Origin: Lactobacillus sp. ESL0700
GTDB lineage: Bacteria > Bacillota > Bacilli > Lactobacillales > Lactobacillaceae
DNA length: 64,000 bases
Direction of reading: 5' to 3'
Assembly: GCF_029392095.1 (NCBI RefSeq)
Contig: NZ_CP113930.1
Location: 1,747,001 to 1,811,000 of the forward strand
Positions 1 to 7,898 of this stretch are shown here, one piece after another. The first letter of the stretch is position 1. Every line of letters starts with the position of its first letter. The notes under the pieces are model-generated. The model did no database searches, was not told where the DNA came from, and was given only the letters and a program-made list of their open reading frames with translations. The position numbers were made by a program, and so were the translations under genes.

Positions 1-105
1 GAACTTCTTAACATGGGTTTCTGCTTAAAAAGCGGTGACTTAGACAATTATTTGACTGATAACCGCCGTCGTCTTGTGAACTAGAGCGGTTATTTGTTTG
101 CTTTT
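1..105 (+). ncRNA. Partial antisense-like small RNA copy
   Basis: This stretch repeats the layout and much of the sequence of the RNA at about 129-253: a CTTAACATG box, AAGCGGTGACTTA, then a terminator hairpin (ATAACCGC at 59-66, GCGGTTAT at 86-93) followed by a T-rich run. Its promoter would lie left of the window. No peptide gene follows it before the next promoter at 94-122, so it looks like a duplicated antisense gene without its own toxin. That is inference from layout; transcription was not shown. Confidence 0.45.
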
Positions 106-122
106 TAAAACCATGCTATAAT
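94..122 (+). promoter_or_regulatory. Promoter of antisense-like RNA
   Basis: A TTGTTT box at 94-99 and a perfect TATAAT at 117-122 are separated by 17 bp, the ideal spacing for a housekeeping sigma factor promoter. The predicted start is near 129. Confidence 0.6.
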
Positions 123-128
123 ATGGCT

Positions 129-253
129 GTAAATAAAAAGAAGTCCCGTTGGTATCAGGACCTCTTAACATGAGTTTCCGCTTAAAAGCGGTGACTTAAC
201 GATGATTAAACTAATAACCGCCTTTGTCTTGTGAACTAGTGCGGTTATTTGTT
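129..253 (+). ncRNA. Antisense-like RNA opposite small toxin gene
   Basis: The predicted transcript starts just after the 94-122 promoter and ends at an intrinsic terminator: AATAACCGC at 213-221, GCGGTTATT at 241-249, then a T-rich tail. Its end overlaps the stop codon of the peptide gene at 245-406 on the other strand, so the two transcripts converge and overlap. It contains GCGGTGACT (188-196), which is also present in the 5' region of the peptide mRNA. The convergent layout is typical of type I toxin-antitoxin loci; the antitoxin role is inferred. Confidence 0.5.
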
Positions 254-406
254 TACTTTAAATTTCTTTAAAGCAGCCATCAAGTTACTAAAAGCATTAA
301 CTAAGTTAGTAATTTCAGTAATTAAGCTGACTAATTGCTTAACTACTGTTACCAATACCAAGATAATCACTGCAACAGTTAATCCGAAGGCAATAACAGT
401 ATCCAC
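245..406 (-). CDS. Small hydrophobic peptide, putative type I toxin
   Basis: A 53-residue peptide starts with GTG at 406; an in-frame TAG lies five codons upstream, so no longer start is possible. It begins MDTVIAFGLTVAVIILVLV, one strong membrane segment, continues with a second mostly hydrophobic helix, and ends in a Lys-rich tail (KKFKVNK). The Shine-Dalgarno sequence is weak (AAAGGA about 16 nt upstream). A reverse-strand TATAAT at 527-532 would give a transcript starting near 520 with an untranslated leader of about 115 nt. AGTCACCGC at 491-499 (mRNA GCGGUGACU) is complementary to the mRNA 3' region at 188-196. The overlapping opposite-strand RNA and membrane-peptide character suggest a type I toxin. 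No named family was recognised. Confidence 0.5.
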   Translation of the reverse strand: MDTVIAFGLTVAVIILVLVTVVKQLVSLITEITNLVNAFSNLMAALKKFKVNK

Positions 407-610
407 GTGGGTACCCGACTAATCCTTTCTTTAGGATTCTGAACTTAATAGTTGTTACACCATAAGCACCACTTCCTCAGTTTAGAAATTAGTCACCGCA
501 TTCTATCTTCATCTCATGTTCAATTAATTATAGCAAAATTAACTGCAAATTTTGCAACATTCAAAACATTTTTAAGATTAATATTATAAGTAGTGTAAAT
601 TGCTTGTATC

Positions 611-644
611 AAAAAAGGTGATGAACTTTTCGTTCATCACCTTT
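611..644 (-). terminator. Terminator of MFS gene
   Basis: A 13-bp perfect stem (614-626 with 632-644) has a 5-nt loop. On the reverse strand it is followed by a T run, just after the stop codon of the MFS transporter gene. Confidence 0.85.
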
Positions 645-655
645 AATTTTTTCTA

Positions 656-1846
656 TTACTTAACGTGGTTGGCATCTGGCAAAATCGTGATAAAGATCAT
701 CGTTGCAGCTGTCAAAACTGCTTGAATACCAAACGTAACCATGAAATTCTGTCCAGCTATTGCTGAAATAATAACTGTAAAGATATATGAAAGCAATAGT
801 TGAATAGTACCAACTAAACCACCGGCACTACCAGCATATTTAGGACCAATCTCTGGAAATGCAGCAACCATGCCTTGCATCAGTGGGCCATTGGCTGCTC
901 CGAAGAAACCACCAATAACCAAGTTTGCCATCATTATTCCGCCCATTGGCACAAACCAAGTAGCAAAAATTGAAATTGCGGCTACAATTCTTGTTAACAG
1001 CATAAATGGCTTAGCTTTATTAAGATTGTTAGTGACAGCTGGAGCAATTAGCGATCCAAGTAAACTTCCGATAGTTGCAACAGATGCTATCGCACCAGCA
1101 GAAGCTACTGCTACTCCTCTACCATTAATCAATGCTTGCGGCAAAATTCCAGTAAATGACATAGTTGCAGCTGAGCCAATTCCTCCAGTAATACCAACTA
1201 ACCAAGTCTTCTTACTTTTGACAACAACACTTAAATATTTAGTAACTGGTTCAGACTTAGGTACAGGTTCACCTTCAGGTGTATCTTTAACGAACAAAAT
1301 CCACAGAACAGTTAAAACTAGTAAAACTGTTGATGAAAAGATATAAGCTGCATGTACATTAGCAAATAATGAATTAGTCAATTGCGATAATGTAATCCCA
1401 ATACTTGCCGAGGCAAAGAAAATTCCCATTGCAACATTAGTATCTTGCTTAAACCAAGTACTAAAAATTTTAATCGTATTTGCATTCAGCAGCGCCATAT
1501 AGACACCAAACATCATTAACATTAGCATCATAGTGATAAAGCTGTGTGCAAATAATCTACCATAAGCACCAATTACCGATACAATACAGCCAATAGTTAC
1601 GACTCTTTTAGCACCAAACTTGTCGGCCAGCATCCCACTTGGGATACTTAAAAATACGGCAACTAACATCGGTGCCATCAGTAAACTTGAAAATTGTGCT
1701 GTTGAAATATGCAATTGCGGCATAATTTGCGTAGCTAAAGCGGAAATCTGAAACTGGGTATAATTGCTTATCATATCCATTAACGCAATGATTCCCAAAA
1801 TAACCCAGCGATAACTTGATAGAACTGGTAATTTTTTTGCTTCCAT
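656..1846 (-). CDS. MFS transporter
   Basis: This 396-residue protein has twelve predicted membrane helices, the usual major facilitator length. After helix 2 it carries the family loop-2-3 motif as GMLADKFGAKR (about residues 71-81). The overall look (NTIKIFSTWF, AMGIFFASASIG) resembles the nitrate/oxalate-formate/cyanate branch of anion and small-acid transporters rather than drug pumps, but the substrate cannot be read from sequence. It has its own terminator and lies 174 bp downstream of lysR, separated by that gene's terminator. A link to the arylsulfotransferase cluster is therefore possible by position only. RBS: AAGGGAAGAAAT region upstream of ATG at 1846. Confidence 0.85.
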   Translation of the reverse strand: MEAKKLPVLSSYRWVILGIIALMDMISNYTQFQISALATQIMPQLHISTAQFSSLLMAPMLVAVFLSIPSGMLADKFGAKRVVTIGCIVSVIGAYGRLFAHSFITMMLMLMMFGVYMALLNANTIKIFSTWFKQDTNVAMGIFFASASIGITLSQLTNSLFANVHAAYIFSSTVLLVLTVLWILFVKDTPEGEPVPKSEPVTKYLSVVVKSKKTWLVGITGGIGSAATMSFTGILPQALINGRGVAVASAGAIASVATIGSLLGSLIAPAVTNNLNKAKPFMLLTRIVAAISIFATWFVPMGGIMMANLVIGGFFGAANGPLMQGMVAAFPEIGPKYAGSAGGLVGTIQLLLSYIFTVIISAIAGQNFMVTFGIQAVLTAATMIFITILPDANHVK

Positions 1847-1964
1847 AATTTTTATTTCTTCCCTTATTTATAATACTTTGTCATTCGTTACATCTAATCA
1901 ATAAACACATTGTATTAATTGTCTATAAATTATTAATCATTACTATATTAATTTTAAAATTGAA

Positions 1965-2006
1965 CAAAAAGAGACCTAATCCAATAAATTTCAGAATTAG
2001 GTCTCT
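1965..2006 (-). terminator. Terminator after lysR
   Basis: A perfect 11-bp stem (1970-1980 with 1996-2006) is followed on the reverse strand by TTTTTGTTC. It closes the trx-assT-lysR transcript. Confidence 0.85.
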
Positions 2007-2020
2007 GCATATTATTGAAT

Positions 2021-2905
2021 TTAGTAGTTATCAAGTAGCGTCCGTTCAATAATTGAACAGATCTGTTTATCCAACTTAGTCACGTTATTTTTGGCAGGAT
2101 AGATTATTTCAAGGGGTACGGTCTGTTTCTGCTCAAGGGGAATGGTGCAGATCTGACCGGAAATGAAATAATTGTTTCCAATCGATGCCGTCTCCGGCAT
2201 TACCGTATAACCACGATCGTGGGCAACAGCATTAAAAATAATGTCACGACTTGATAATACATACTGCTGTTTAGGGCCCGCACCATTTTTGTAATCATTT
2301 AAAACAAAACAGGTTAGGCCCTCAACGTCTGCTTCAGTAATTTCCTTTTTATGTGCTAAAGGACTATTTACAGAAGCATAAACTTTCAGCGGCACATCCA
2401 GTAACTTTTTATGTTGTAAATTCATTTCAGAGATAATTGTATTAAATAAAGTTTCGTCGTTCTTACGTTTACTGCAGAGGGCAATATCAATCTTGCCATC
2501 ACGCAGTTGTTCCAAAAGTTTCTTAGGTCGCAACTCTTCCGGTGAAATCTCTAATTTCGGGAATTGTTGGTAAATCTCATTGATAATCTTAAGAAAGATT
2601 GATCCCGATATCATCGGTACAACTGCCAGATTAATCGACTCAATGTCTTCATTACTAATTGCAAACCGATTGAGTTCTTCCACATTACGCTGGATTTTCT
2701 GCACAATGTGGTAAACCTGTTTGCCCTTTGGGGTTAATTCCACGCCCTTACGAGTACGTTCAAAGATTTGGGAACCCATTTCGTTTTCAAAAGACTTGAT
2801 CGACTCACTTAATGCGGGCTGCGATATATATAATTCACAACTAGCCTTTGAAATTGAATGGCATTCAACCACTTTTAGAAAGTATTGTAACTGGACGAGC
2901 TTCAT
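2021..2905 (-). CDS. LysR-family transcriptional regulator
   Basis: This 294-residue protein has the standard LysR length. An N-terminal winged helix-turn-helix occupies residues 1-60 (LQYFLKVVECHSISKASCEL, then SQPALSESI). A periplasmic-binding-like effector domain starts near residue 88. It lies 13 bp downstream of assT on the same strand with a good RBS (AGGAG 6 nt before ATG). The regulator is therefore probably co-transcribed with trx and assT, and a role in controlling the divergent assT/trxR promoters is the natural inference. Its inducer is unknown. Confidence 0.9.
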   Translation of the reverse strand: MKLVQLQYFLKVVECHSISKASCELYISQPALSESIKSFENEMGSQIFERTRKGVELTPKGKQVYHIVQKIQRNVEELNRFAISNEDIESINLAVVPMISGSIFLKIINEIYQQFPKLEISPEELRPKKLLEQLRDGKIDIALCSKRKNDETLFNTIISEMNLQHKKLLDVPLKVYASVNSPLAHKKEITEADVEGLTCFVLNDYKNGAGPKQQYVLSSRDIIFNAVAHDRGYTVMPETASIGNNYFISGQICTIPLEQKQTVPLEIIYPAKNNVTKLDKQICSIIERTLLDNY

Positions 2906-2918
2906 TTTTATCTCCTAA

Positions 2919-4340
2919 TTAAAGTTTATCTACACAGAATGCAGTACCCTTACCATAACCAGTAGCACCTTCAACTGAAACCTTAACATCATCATTGAAG
3001 TTAGGATCTGCAGCACCAGGTACTTGGAAGTCAGCAATAGCAGGTGGTGTAATTGCCTTAGGTTCTTCCTTAGTCAATTGTGGTACCCATTCATAAGGAA
3101 TACGGTAAGCACGGTATACTAAATATTCACCAACATGTGGATAAACATATTCCCAAACAACTTCTTTATCAGGAGTAACTTCTAAGAACCGACCTTCAGT
3201 ACCCTCATCAATCAAGGTATTACCGTTTGGCAAACGCTGTGCGTCACTAACTAGCGGTGAATAGAAGTGGTGACCGTGGAACGGAACTTTACTATCAAAG
3301 TCAGTTGCGGCAAAAGTCCAAACAACTTCTAAAGTAGTTGGGTTAAATTCAATTACTCTTGAAGTATCAATTCGAGTAGTCTTCATTCCCGTCTTAGAAG
3401 TTTGATCAGGCAAGCCATATCCGGCCCAACCACCATTGTTAAAGACCATAATGTTACCGGCACCCGGTAATCCTTGTGGAATCATGTGAGAATGGTGCAT
3501 ACCAACAAGTGGTCCCATTAATCTCAAAGCACGAGTAGCAGTGTAATCTGGACCAATTTGCCAAACAATCTTACCGCTTTCATGATCAACAATCCACATA
3601 ATATTTGCTTCACGAGAATCCATAATAATATTATTAGGATTAAATCGTTCGTCACCTTCATCAAACCAGTGGTTCGGGCCTAAGTAACTAGCACAGTTAA
3701 CGTGGAAAATGTCGCCTTCACCATGTTCACCACTTTGTTGGGTGTTAGGATCACGGAACATTGCGTTCTTTTGCACATTAGTCAAATGAAATTCACGGAA
3801 GTGATCCAAAATATGCCATGACCACAATTTCTTACCAGAACGGTCAATTTCAATCAAGACATCTTCTAGCAATGGTTGTGGTGAAATCTTGCGCTTCTTA
3901 ACATTGTTATGTGTCAACAGCAAAACTTTGTTAAAGTCATCCTTACTGTCTTGACCTGGTGCATAGTAACCCACTGGGTTACCTTCAATTTGGTAGTCGT
4001 GGTGCTGGCGAGCAACCCAGCCCTTGCCAACATCTTCATCGTCAACTTCTTGATTGTGGTTAAAGCTCCAAATTGGCTTACCATCAAAGTCAACTTCAGT
4101 TAAATCAGCATAATCTTGGTATGCAGCAAAACGGTCACGGCAACGCAATGAGCCAAAGACTTTACCACCAGGAATCATCTTGTTAGGAAAACCTTGCAGG
4201 TCTTTCCACTCGTGAACAACTTTACCAGACATATCAATTAACACTGCACCTTCACCAGCAGCATTGAATAGAGTGTAGCCGCTCCATGTCTTGTCTGGAT
4301 TATATCTAACAGTTCCTGTTGGATAAACGCTTCTTCCCAT
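2919..4340 (-). CDS. assT: Arylsulfotransferase (ASST family), cytoplasmic type
   Basis: This 473-residue protein of the arylsulfate sulfotransferase family moves sulfuryl groups between phenolic compounds without PAPS in characterised members. Visible features are the repeating propeller-blade pattern (GKVVHEW, GKPIWSF, GKKLWSW, GKIVWQI, LEVVWTF, KEVVWEY) and His-rich segments (MHHSHM near 281-286, HGHH near 355-358, preceding RLPNGNTLIDEG). A reactive histidine is expected by family analogy. There is no signal peptide, unlike periplasmic enterobacterial AssT. Cysteines are at about 67, 216 and 469. It lies 17 bp downstream of a thioredoxin gene, with AAAGGAG before the ATG. The natural substrate is unknown; plant phenolics or bile/steroid sulfates are guesses. 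Confidence 0.85.
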   Translation of the reverse strand: MGRSVYPTGTVRYNPDKTWSGYTLFNAAGEGAVLIDMSGKVVHEWKDLQGFPNKMIPGGKVFGSLRCRDRFAAYQDYADLTEVDFDGKPIWSFNHNQEVDDEDVGKGWVARQHHDYQIEGNPVGYYAPGQDSKDDFNKVLLLTHNNVKKRKISPQPLLEDVLIEIDRSGKKLWSWHILDHFREFHLTNVQKNAMFRDPNTQQSGEHGEGDIFHVNCASYLGPNHWFDEGDERFNPNNIIMDSREANIMWIVDHESGKIVWQIGPDYTATRALRLMGPLVGMHHSHMIPQGLPGAGNIMVFNNGGWAGYGLPDQTSKTGMKTTRIDTSRVIEFNPTTLEVVWTFAATDFDSKVPFHGHHFYSPLVSDAQRLPNGNTLIDEGTEGRFLEVTPDKEVVWEYVYPHVGEYLVYRAYRIPYEWVPQLTKEEPKAITPPAIADFQVPGAADPNFNDDVKVSVEGATGYGKGTAFCVDKL

Positions 4341-4357
4341 ATTTTTTCTCCTTTAAT

Positions 4358-4663
4358 TTACTCAGAAAGCATGTCTGCATATTCATCTTCGGAATGATTA
4401 CCGCTGAGACGACTAACTGCTTCACCATCATCAAATAAAATCACATGAGGCACGCCCTTCAAGCGCATCTTAGCTTGCAAGCCTGGATTTTCCTCAACAT
4501 CAACGTTGTAAAACGGGATATCTGGGAACTCGTCTTCCAAGTCCTCAATCTTTGGGTGGACCTTCTTACAAACGGGGCAGGTCTTACGTGAAAACAGAAT
4601 CAAGCATTTTTGCCCATCGTCTTCAACAACTTCGTCAAAAAACTCAGAATTAATTTCTTTCAT
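4358..4663 (-). CDS. Thioredoxin-like protein, AssT-linked
   Basis: This 101-residue thioredoxin fold protein carries a CPVC active site (FSRKTCPVCKK, residues 29-32 with Met at 4663 as residue 1) and the cis-proline motif GVPHVILF. CPVC differs from the usual CGPC, so its redox potential probably differs. The ATG at 4663 is preferred over the GTG at 4672 because AAAGGAG lies 8 nt before the ATG and would overlap the GTG. It is first gene of trx-assT-lysR and faces trxR across a shared promoter region. This suggests a dedicated redox partner for AssT or for a substrate of the cluster. Confidence 0.85.
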   Translation of the reverse strand: MKEINSEFFDEVVEDDGQKCLILFSRKTCPVCKKVHPKIEDLEDEFPDIPFYNVDVEENPGLQAKMRLKGVPHVILFDDGEAVSRLSGNHSEDEYADMLSE

Positions 4664-4852
4664 AATTGACACTCCTTTTAAATCTTATTATTTTTTTCAC
4701 AATATTATCTTAATACAAAAGCGCTTACTTTAGTATATATGTAAAACCTATATCACATAGGAATCCCCTATATATTAGCGCTTTCAAAAAGTTATATCCT
4801 ATAGATAGTTACAAAATGTGAATAATATCATTTATTTAAAAGGAGAATTCTT
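4664..4852. promoter_or_regulatory. Divergent control region of AssT cluster
   Basis: This AT-rich region holds both promoters. A catabolite-response-like site lies on the reverse strand at 4786-4773 (TGAAAGCGCTAATA, one mismatch to TGWAANCGNTNWCA). A weaker mirror-image AAAAGCGCTTAC lies near 4717-4728. Between them is a short palindrome CCTATATCACATAGG at 4748-4762, with further CCTATA-type half-sites at 4767-4774 and 4798-4804. The palindrome fits the T-N11-A style of LysR operators. CcpA and LysR binding are inferences from pattern only. Confidence 0.5.
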
Positions 4853-5773
4853 ATGGAAGATTGTGATGTATTGATTTTAGGTGCCGGCCCAGCTGGCCTA
4901 TCTGCTGGTTTATTTAGTGCTCGCTATGGCTTAAAAACCGTAATTTTAGAAAAAGATGAAGTTGGTGGTCGTGCTAACCAAATCACTAAAATTACGACTT
5001 ACCCCGGAATTTTAGAGTCATCTGGTGAAGACTTAATTGCCAAAATGCGCGCCCATGCCGAAAAGTTTGGTGCCATTATTAAAATGCAAGCACCAAAATC
5101 AATTGAAATCCAGGATGGCTACAAGATTGTCCACACTCGTAAAGTTGATTACAAGGCCAAAACATTAATCGTTGCAACAGGTATGACACCACGAGTACTA
5201 GGCATCCCCGGCGAAGAAGAATTCACTGGGATGGGTGTTTCCTATTGTGCAACCTGTGACGCCGACTTCTACCAAGACCAAAAGGTTGCAGTTGTTGGCG
5301 ACAATAATGAAGCCATCAGCGAAGGTCTATTAATTTGTAAATTCGCGAGCGAAGTTGACGTCATCGTTAACAAGCCAGAAGGTCACCTTACCTGCAGCGC
5401 CGCTAACAAGGAACGTGCTGACAAGGAACCAAAAATGCACTTTATCTGGAACACGACAGTTGAGGATGTTCACGGCGACATGAACGTTGAAGGCTTGAAG
5501 CTTAAGGATATGCAATCTGGTGAAACTCGCGACTTGCCTTGCGATGGCGTGTTCTTCTTCCTTGGTATGATGCCTGCAACCGCAGTTGTTAAAGACATTG
5601 TTGACCTTGACGACCAAGGTTACATGCATGCCAAAGAAGACATGAGTGTTGGCGACCAGGGAATTTTCGCTGCAGGTGACACACGTAAGCGATACCTCAG
5701 CCAAGTTTTGACTTCTGCTAATGACGGCGCAATTGCCGCCGCTGCAGCACAAAAATACATCGCCACACACTAG
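4853..5773 (+). CDS. trxB: Thioredoxin reductase-like flavoprotein
   Basis: A 306-residue low-molecular-weight thioredoxin reductase-type protein. It has the FAD motif GAGPAGLSAG (residues 10-19), the redox-active pair CATC (132-135) and the C-terminal FAD motif GIFAAGDTR. The usual NADPH motifs are not intact: GxGxxA is replaced by VVGDNNEA (about 147-154), and the HRRxxxR signature is missing, with VNKPEGHLTC in its place. Such changes are known in reductases that do not use NADPH, for example ferredoxin-dependent ones. The true electron donor is therefore uncertain. It is divergent from the thioredoxin gene and 25 bp upstream of an MFS gene, with AAAAGGAG before its ATG. Confidence 0.85.
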   Translation: MEDCDVLILGAGPAGLSAGLFSARYGLKTVILEKDEVGGRANQITKITTYPGILESSGEDLIAKMRAHAEKFGAIIKMQAPKSIEIQDGYKIVHTRKVDYKAKTLIVATGMTPRVLGIPGEEEFTGMGVSYCATCDADFYQDQKVAVVGDNNEAISEGLLICKFASEVDVIVNKPEGHLTCSAANKERADKEPKMHFIWNTTVEDVHGDMNVEGLKLKDMQSGETRDLPCDGVFFFLGMMPATAVVKDIVDLDDQGYMHAKEDMSVGDQGIFAAGDTRKRYLSQVLTSANDGAIAAAAAQKYIATH

Positions 5774-5798
5774 AAGCCACTGACTTCGGAGAATAATT

Positions 5799-6989
5799 AT
5801 GAAAAACATTTCCCACAACAGCATTGTTTTCAAAATTTCTGTACTATCCATTTCTTTGGCAGTAATGCTGGCACCAACCATTTCTCCGGCACTGCCGTTA
5901 ATGCACTTTCCTGGCGTTACTAAAGAGCAGATTGATACTTTATCAACTATTCCTAATTTAGCTAAAATTTTGGGTATTCTGTTCTGCCCGTTCCTCATTC
6001 GCTGGATTGGTCAAAAGAAAACAATCCTCATTGGTCTGGCTGGAATTGTTGTTTTAGGGATCATTCCCTTCTTCAGTAATTCTTATCAAGTTATCTTAGC
6101 AGCCAGAGTCATCGTGGGCCTAGCCTTCGGTATCTTTATGCCACTATGTACTAGCCTAATTGTGCAGCTTTACCGTAATGATAAAAACACAATGGCACAC
6201 ATGATGGGTTACCAGAATACGGTTCAGACATTAGGCAGTGCTCTCGGGTCATTCACAGTTGGTAGCCTTGTTGCTTGGGGCTGGCACCAAGCCTTCTTGG
6301 TTTACCTAATTCCAATCCTGCCGATTGTATTGTTTGGGCTCTTTGTCAGTATTGATCGGCCACAAGAAACAACTCAGAAACAAAAAAGCAAGACCAAATT
6401 TAAATTCACAGGTGAAATGGCCTTGACTTGCTTCTTTATGTTAGCAACCCTCGTGTTCTACATGCCAATTAACTTTACGATGCCACGGTTAATCATTCAG
6501 AAGCAGATTGGTTCTGCTAGTACGGCAGCGCTAGTTGCGGGAATTGTTCAAATTGCTACAATGGCTACTGCATCACTATTTGGTTATATGATGAAGCACG
6601 TTGGCAAAATTATTTTTCCAATCGGCTTCTTACTAGTTATGACCGGCTACTTTGCCCTTTCACAAGCAAACAACATTGTTGTTCTAATTTGTGCTTTGCT
6701 AATCATGGGCATTGGCAATAGTTTCTGCCTGCCGTTCATTTACAATTGGATGGCTCTTCTAACTAACAGCGACACGGCAACGATGGGACAGTCTATTTTA
6801 ATGATCGCATTGAATATCGGTACGGTACTGTCACCGAAGATTGTCAACGGCATTAACCAAATGATGGGCAGTAACGATCCGTGCAACGTCATGATTATCT
6901 GTGCTTGTGGTGACTTATGCTTAGCGGTAATTGCCGCAATCAATTACGTGCATAGTAGAAGTAAAAAGCATACACATGCATTAGCCTAA
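5799..6989 (+). CDS. MFS transporter of AssT cluster
   Basis: This 396-residue protein has about twelve membrane segments. The loop-2-3 region reads RWIGQKKTILIG, a variant of the facilitator signature, and a long cytoplasmic loop near residue 190 is rich in Lys and Gln. It starts 25 bp after trxR, preceded by GGAG, so the two genes should form one transcript. By context it could import or export the phenolic or sulfated compound handled by the arylsulfotransferase, but substrate is not readable from sequence. Confidence 0.85.
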   Translation: MKNISHNSIVFKISVLSISLAVMLAPTISPALPLMHFPGVTKEQIDTLSTIPNLAKILGILFCPFLIRWIGQKKTILIGLAGIVVLGIIPFFSNSYQVILAARVIVGLAFGIFMPLCTSLIVQLYRNDKNTMAHMMGYQNTVQTLGSALGSFTVGSLVAWGWHQAFLVYLIPILPIVLFGLFVSIDRPQETTQKQKSKTKFKFTGEMALTCFFMLATLVFYMPINFTMPRLIIQKQIGSASTAALVAGIVQIATMATASLFGYMMKHVGKIIFPIGFLLVMTGYFALSQANNIVVLICALLIMGIGNSFCLPFIYNWMALLTNSDTATMGQSILMIALNIGTVLSPKIVNGINQMMGSNDPCNVMIICACGDLCLAVIAAINYVHSRSKKHTHALA

Positions 6990-7003
6990 TAAATTTTCAA
7001 AAT

Positions 7004-7038
7004 AAAAAGAACCACCTCAATTACGAGGTGGCTCTTTT
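7004..7038. terminator. Bidirectional terminator
   Basis: A stem of ACCACCTC with GAGGTGGC around a 5-nt loop is flanked by A and T runs on both sides. It serves the MFS gene (plus) and gpmA (minus), which converge here. Confidence 0.85.
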
Positions 7039-7051
7039 AGTTAGGACTTAA

Positions 7052-7741
7052 TTAATCCAATTTTTCCTTGTTAGTGACATTCAACTTGTCATCGAAGGTG
7101 TAAACAACTGGTTCACCAGTCTTCATTTCCAAGTTCATAATGTCAGCATCAGAAATGTTTTCGATGTACTTGGTCAAAGCACGCAATGAGTTACCGTGAG
7201 CGGCAATGATAACGTTCTTACCAGCCAACAAGTCTGGTGCAATGTGGTCTTCCCAGAAAGGCATTACTCTACCAAGGCAAACCTTCAAGTTTTCAGTCCG
7301 TGGAATAATGTGTGGGTCAAGGTCAGCATAACGACGGTCGTGCACTTGACTAAATTCTGAACTGTCCTCAATCTTTGGTGGCAAAACATCATATGAACGA
7401 CGCCAAATGTGAACTTGCTCATCACCAAACTTTTCAGCAGTTGCCTTCTTGTTCAAGCCTTGCAAACCACCGTAATGACGTTCGTTAAGACGCCAAGACT
7501 TGGTTTCTGGAACCCAAAGTTGACCACTTTCTTCCAAAGCATAGTGCAATGTCTTAATAGCACGGGTTAAAACTGAAGTATAAGCTTGGTCAAATTGCAG
7601 ACCAGCTGCCTTAATCAATTTACCTGCGTTCTTTGCTTCCTCGACACCTTTTTCTGATAGGTCAACATCAACCCAACCAGTAAATTTATTTTCAAGGTTC
7701 CATTCACTTTGTCCGTGACGGATCAAAACTAATTTTGACAT
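7052..7741 (-). CDS. gpmA: 2,3-bisphosphoglycerate-dependent phosphoglycerate mutase
   Basis: This 229-residue glycolytic enzyme interconverts 3- and 2-phosphoglycerate in the cytoplasm. The catalytic histidine lies in [12 protein letters not shown] near the N-terminus; [10 protein letters not shown] and the second histidine segment [10 protein letters not shown] are also visible. The reading frame extends 29 codons upstream, but AAAGGAG ideally spaced before the ATG at 7741 and the family N-terminus [10 protein letters not shown] fix the start there. The gene stands alone with its own terminator. Confidence 0.95.
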   Translation of the reverse strand: MSKLVLIRHGQSEWNLENKFTGWVDVDLSEKGVEEAKNAGKLIKAAGLQFDQAYTSVLTRAIKTLHYALEESGQLWVPETKSWRLNERHYGGLQGLNKKATAEKFGDEQVHIWRRSYDVLPPKIEDSSEFSQVHDRRYADLDPHIIPRTENLKVCLGRVMPFWEDHIAPDLLAGKNVIIAAHGNSLRALTKYIENISDADIMNLEMKTGEPVVYTFDDKLNVTNKEKLD

Positions 7742-7898
7742 GAAATATCTCCTTTGCAAATTAAATGTTTCACTTACTATTTTACACATTTCGTTTTTAT
7801 TTTCATAGGGTTTACCATTAAAAATCATTTTTTAGCTAGCGATTTTACGATACAATAAGGGTAACAAGTATTATCAGAAAAGAGCATGTTCACATACT

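Noticed and set aside
7742..7828. N-terminal extension of GpmA
   Set aside because: The ribosome site and family N-terminus place the start at 7741.
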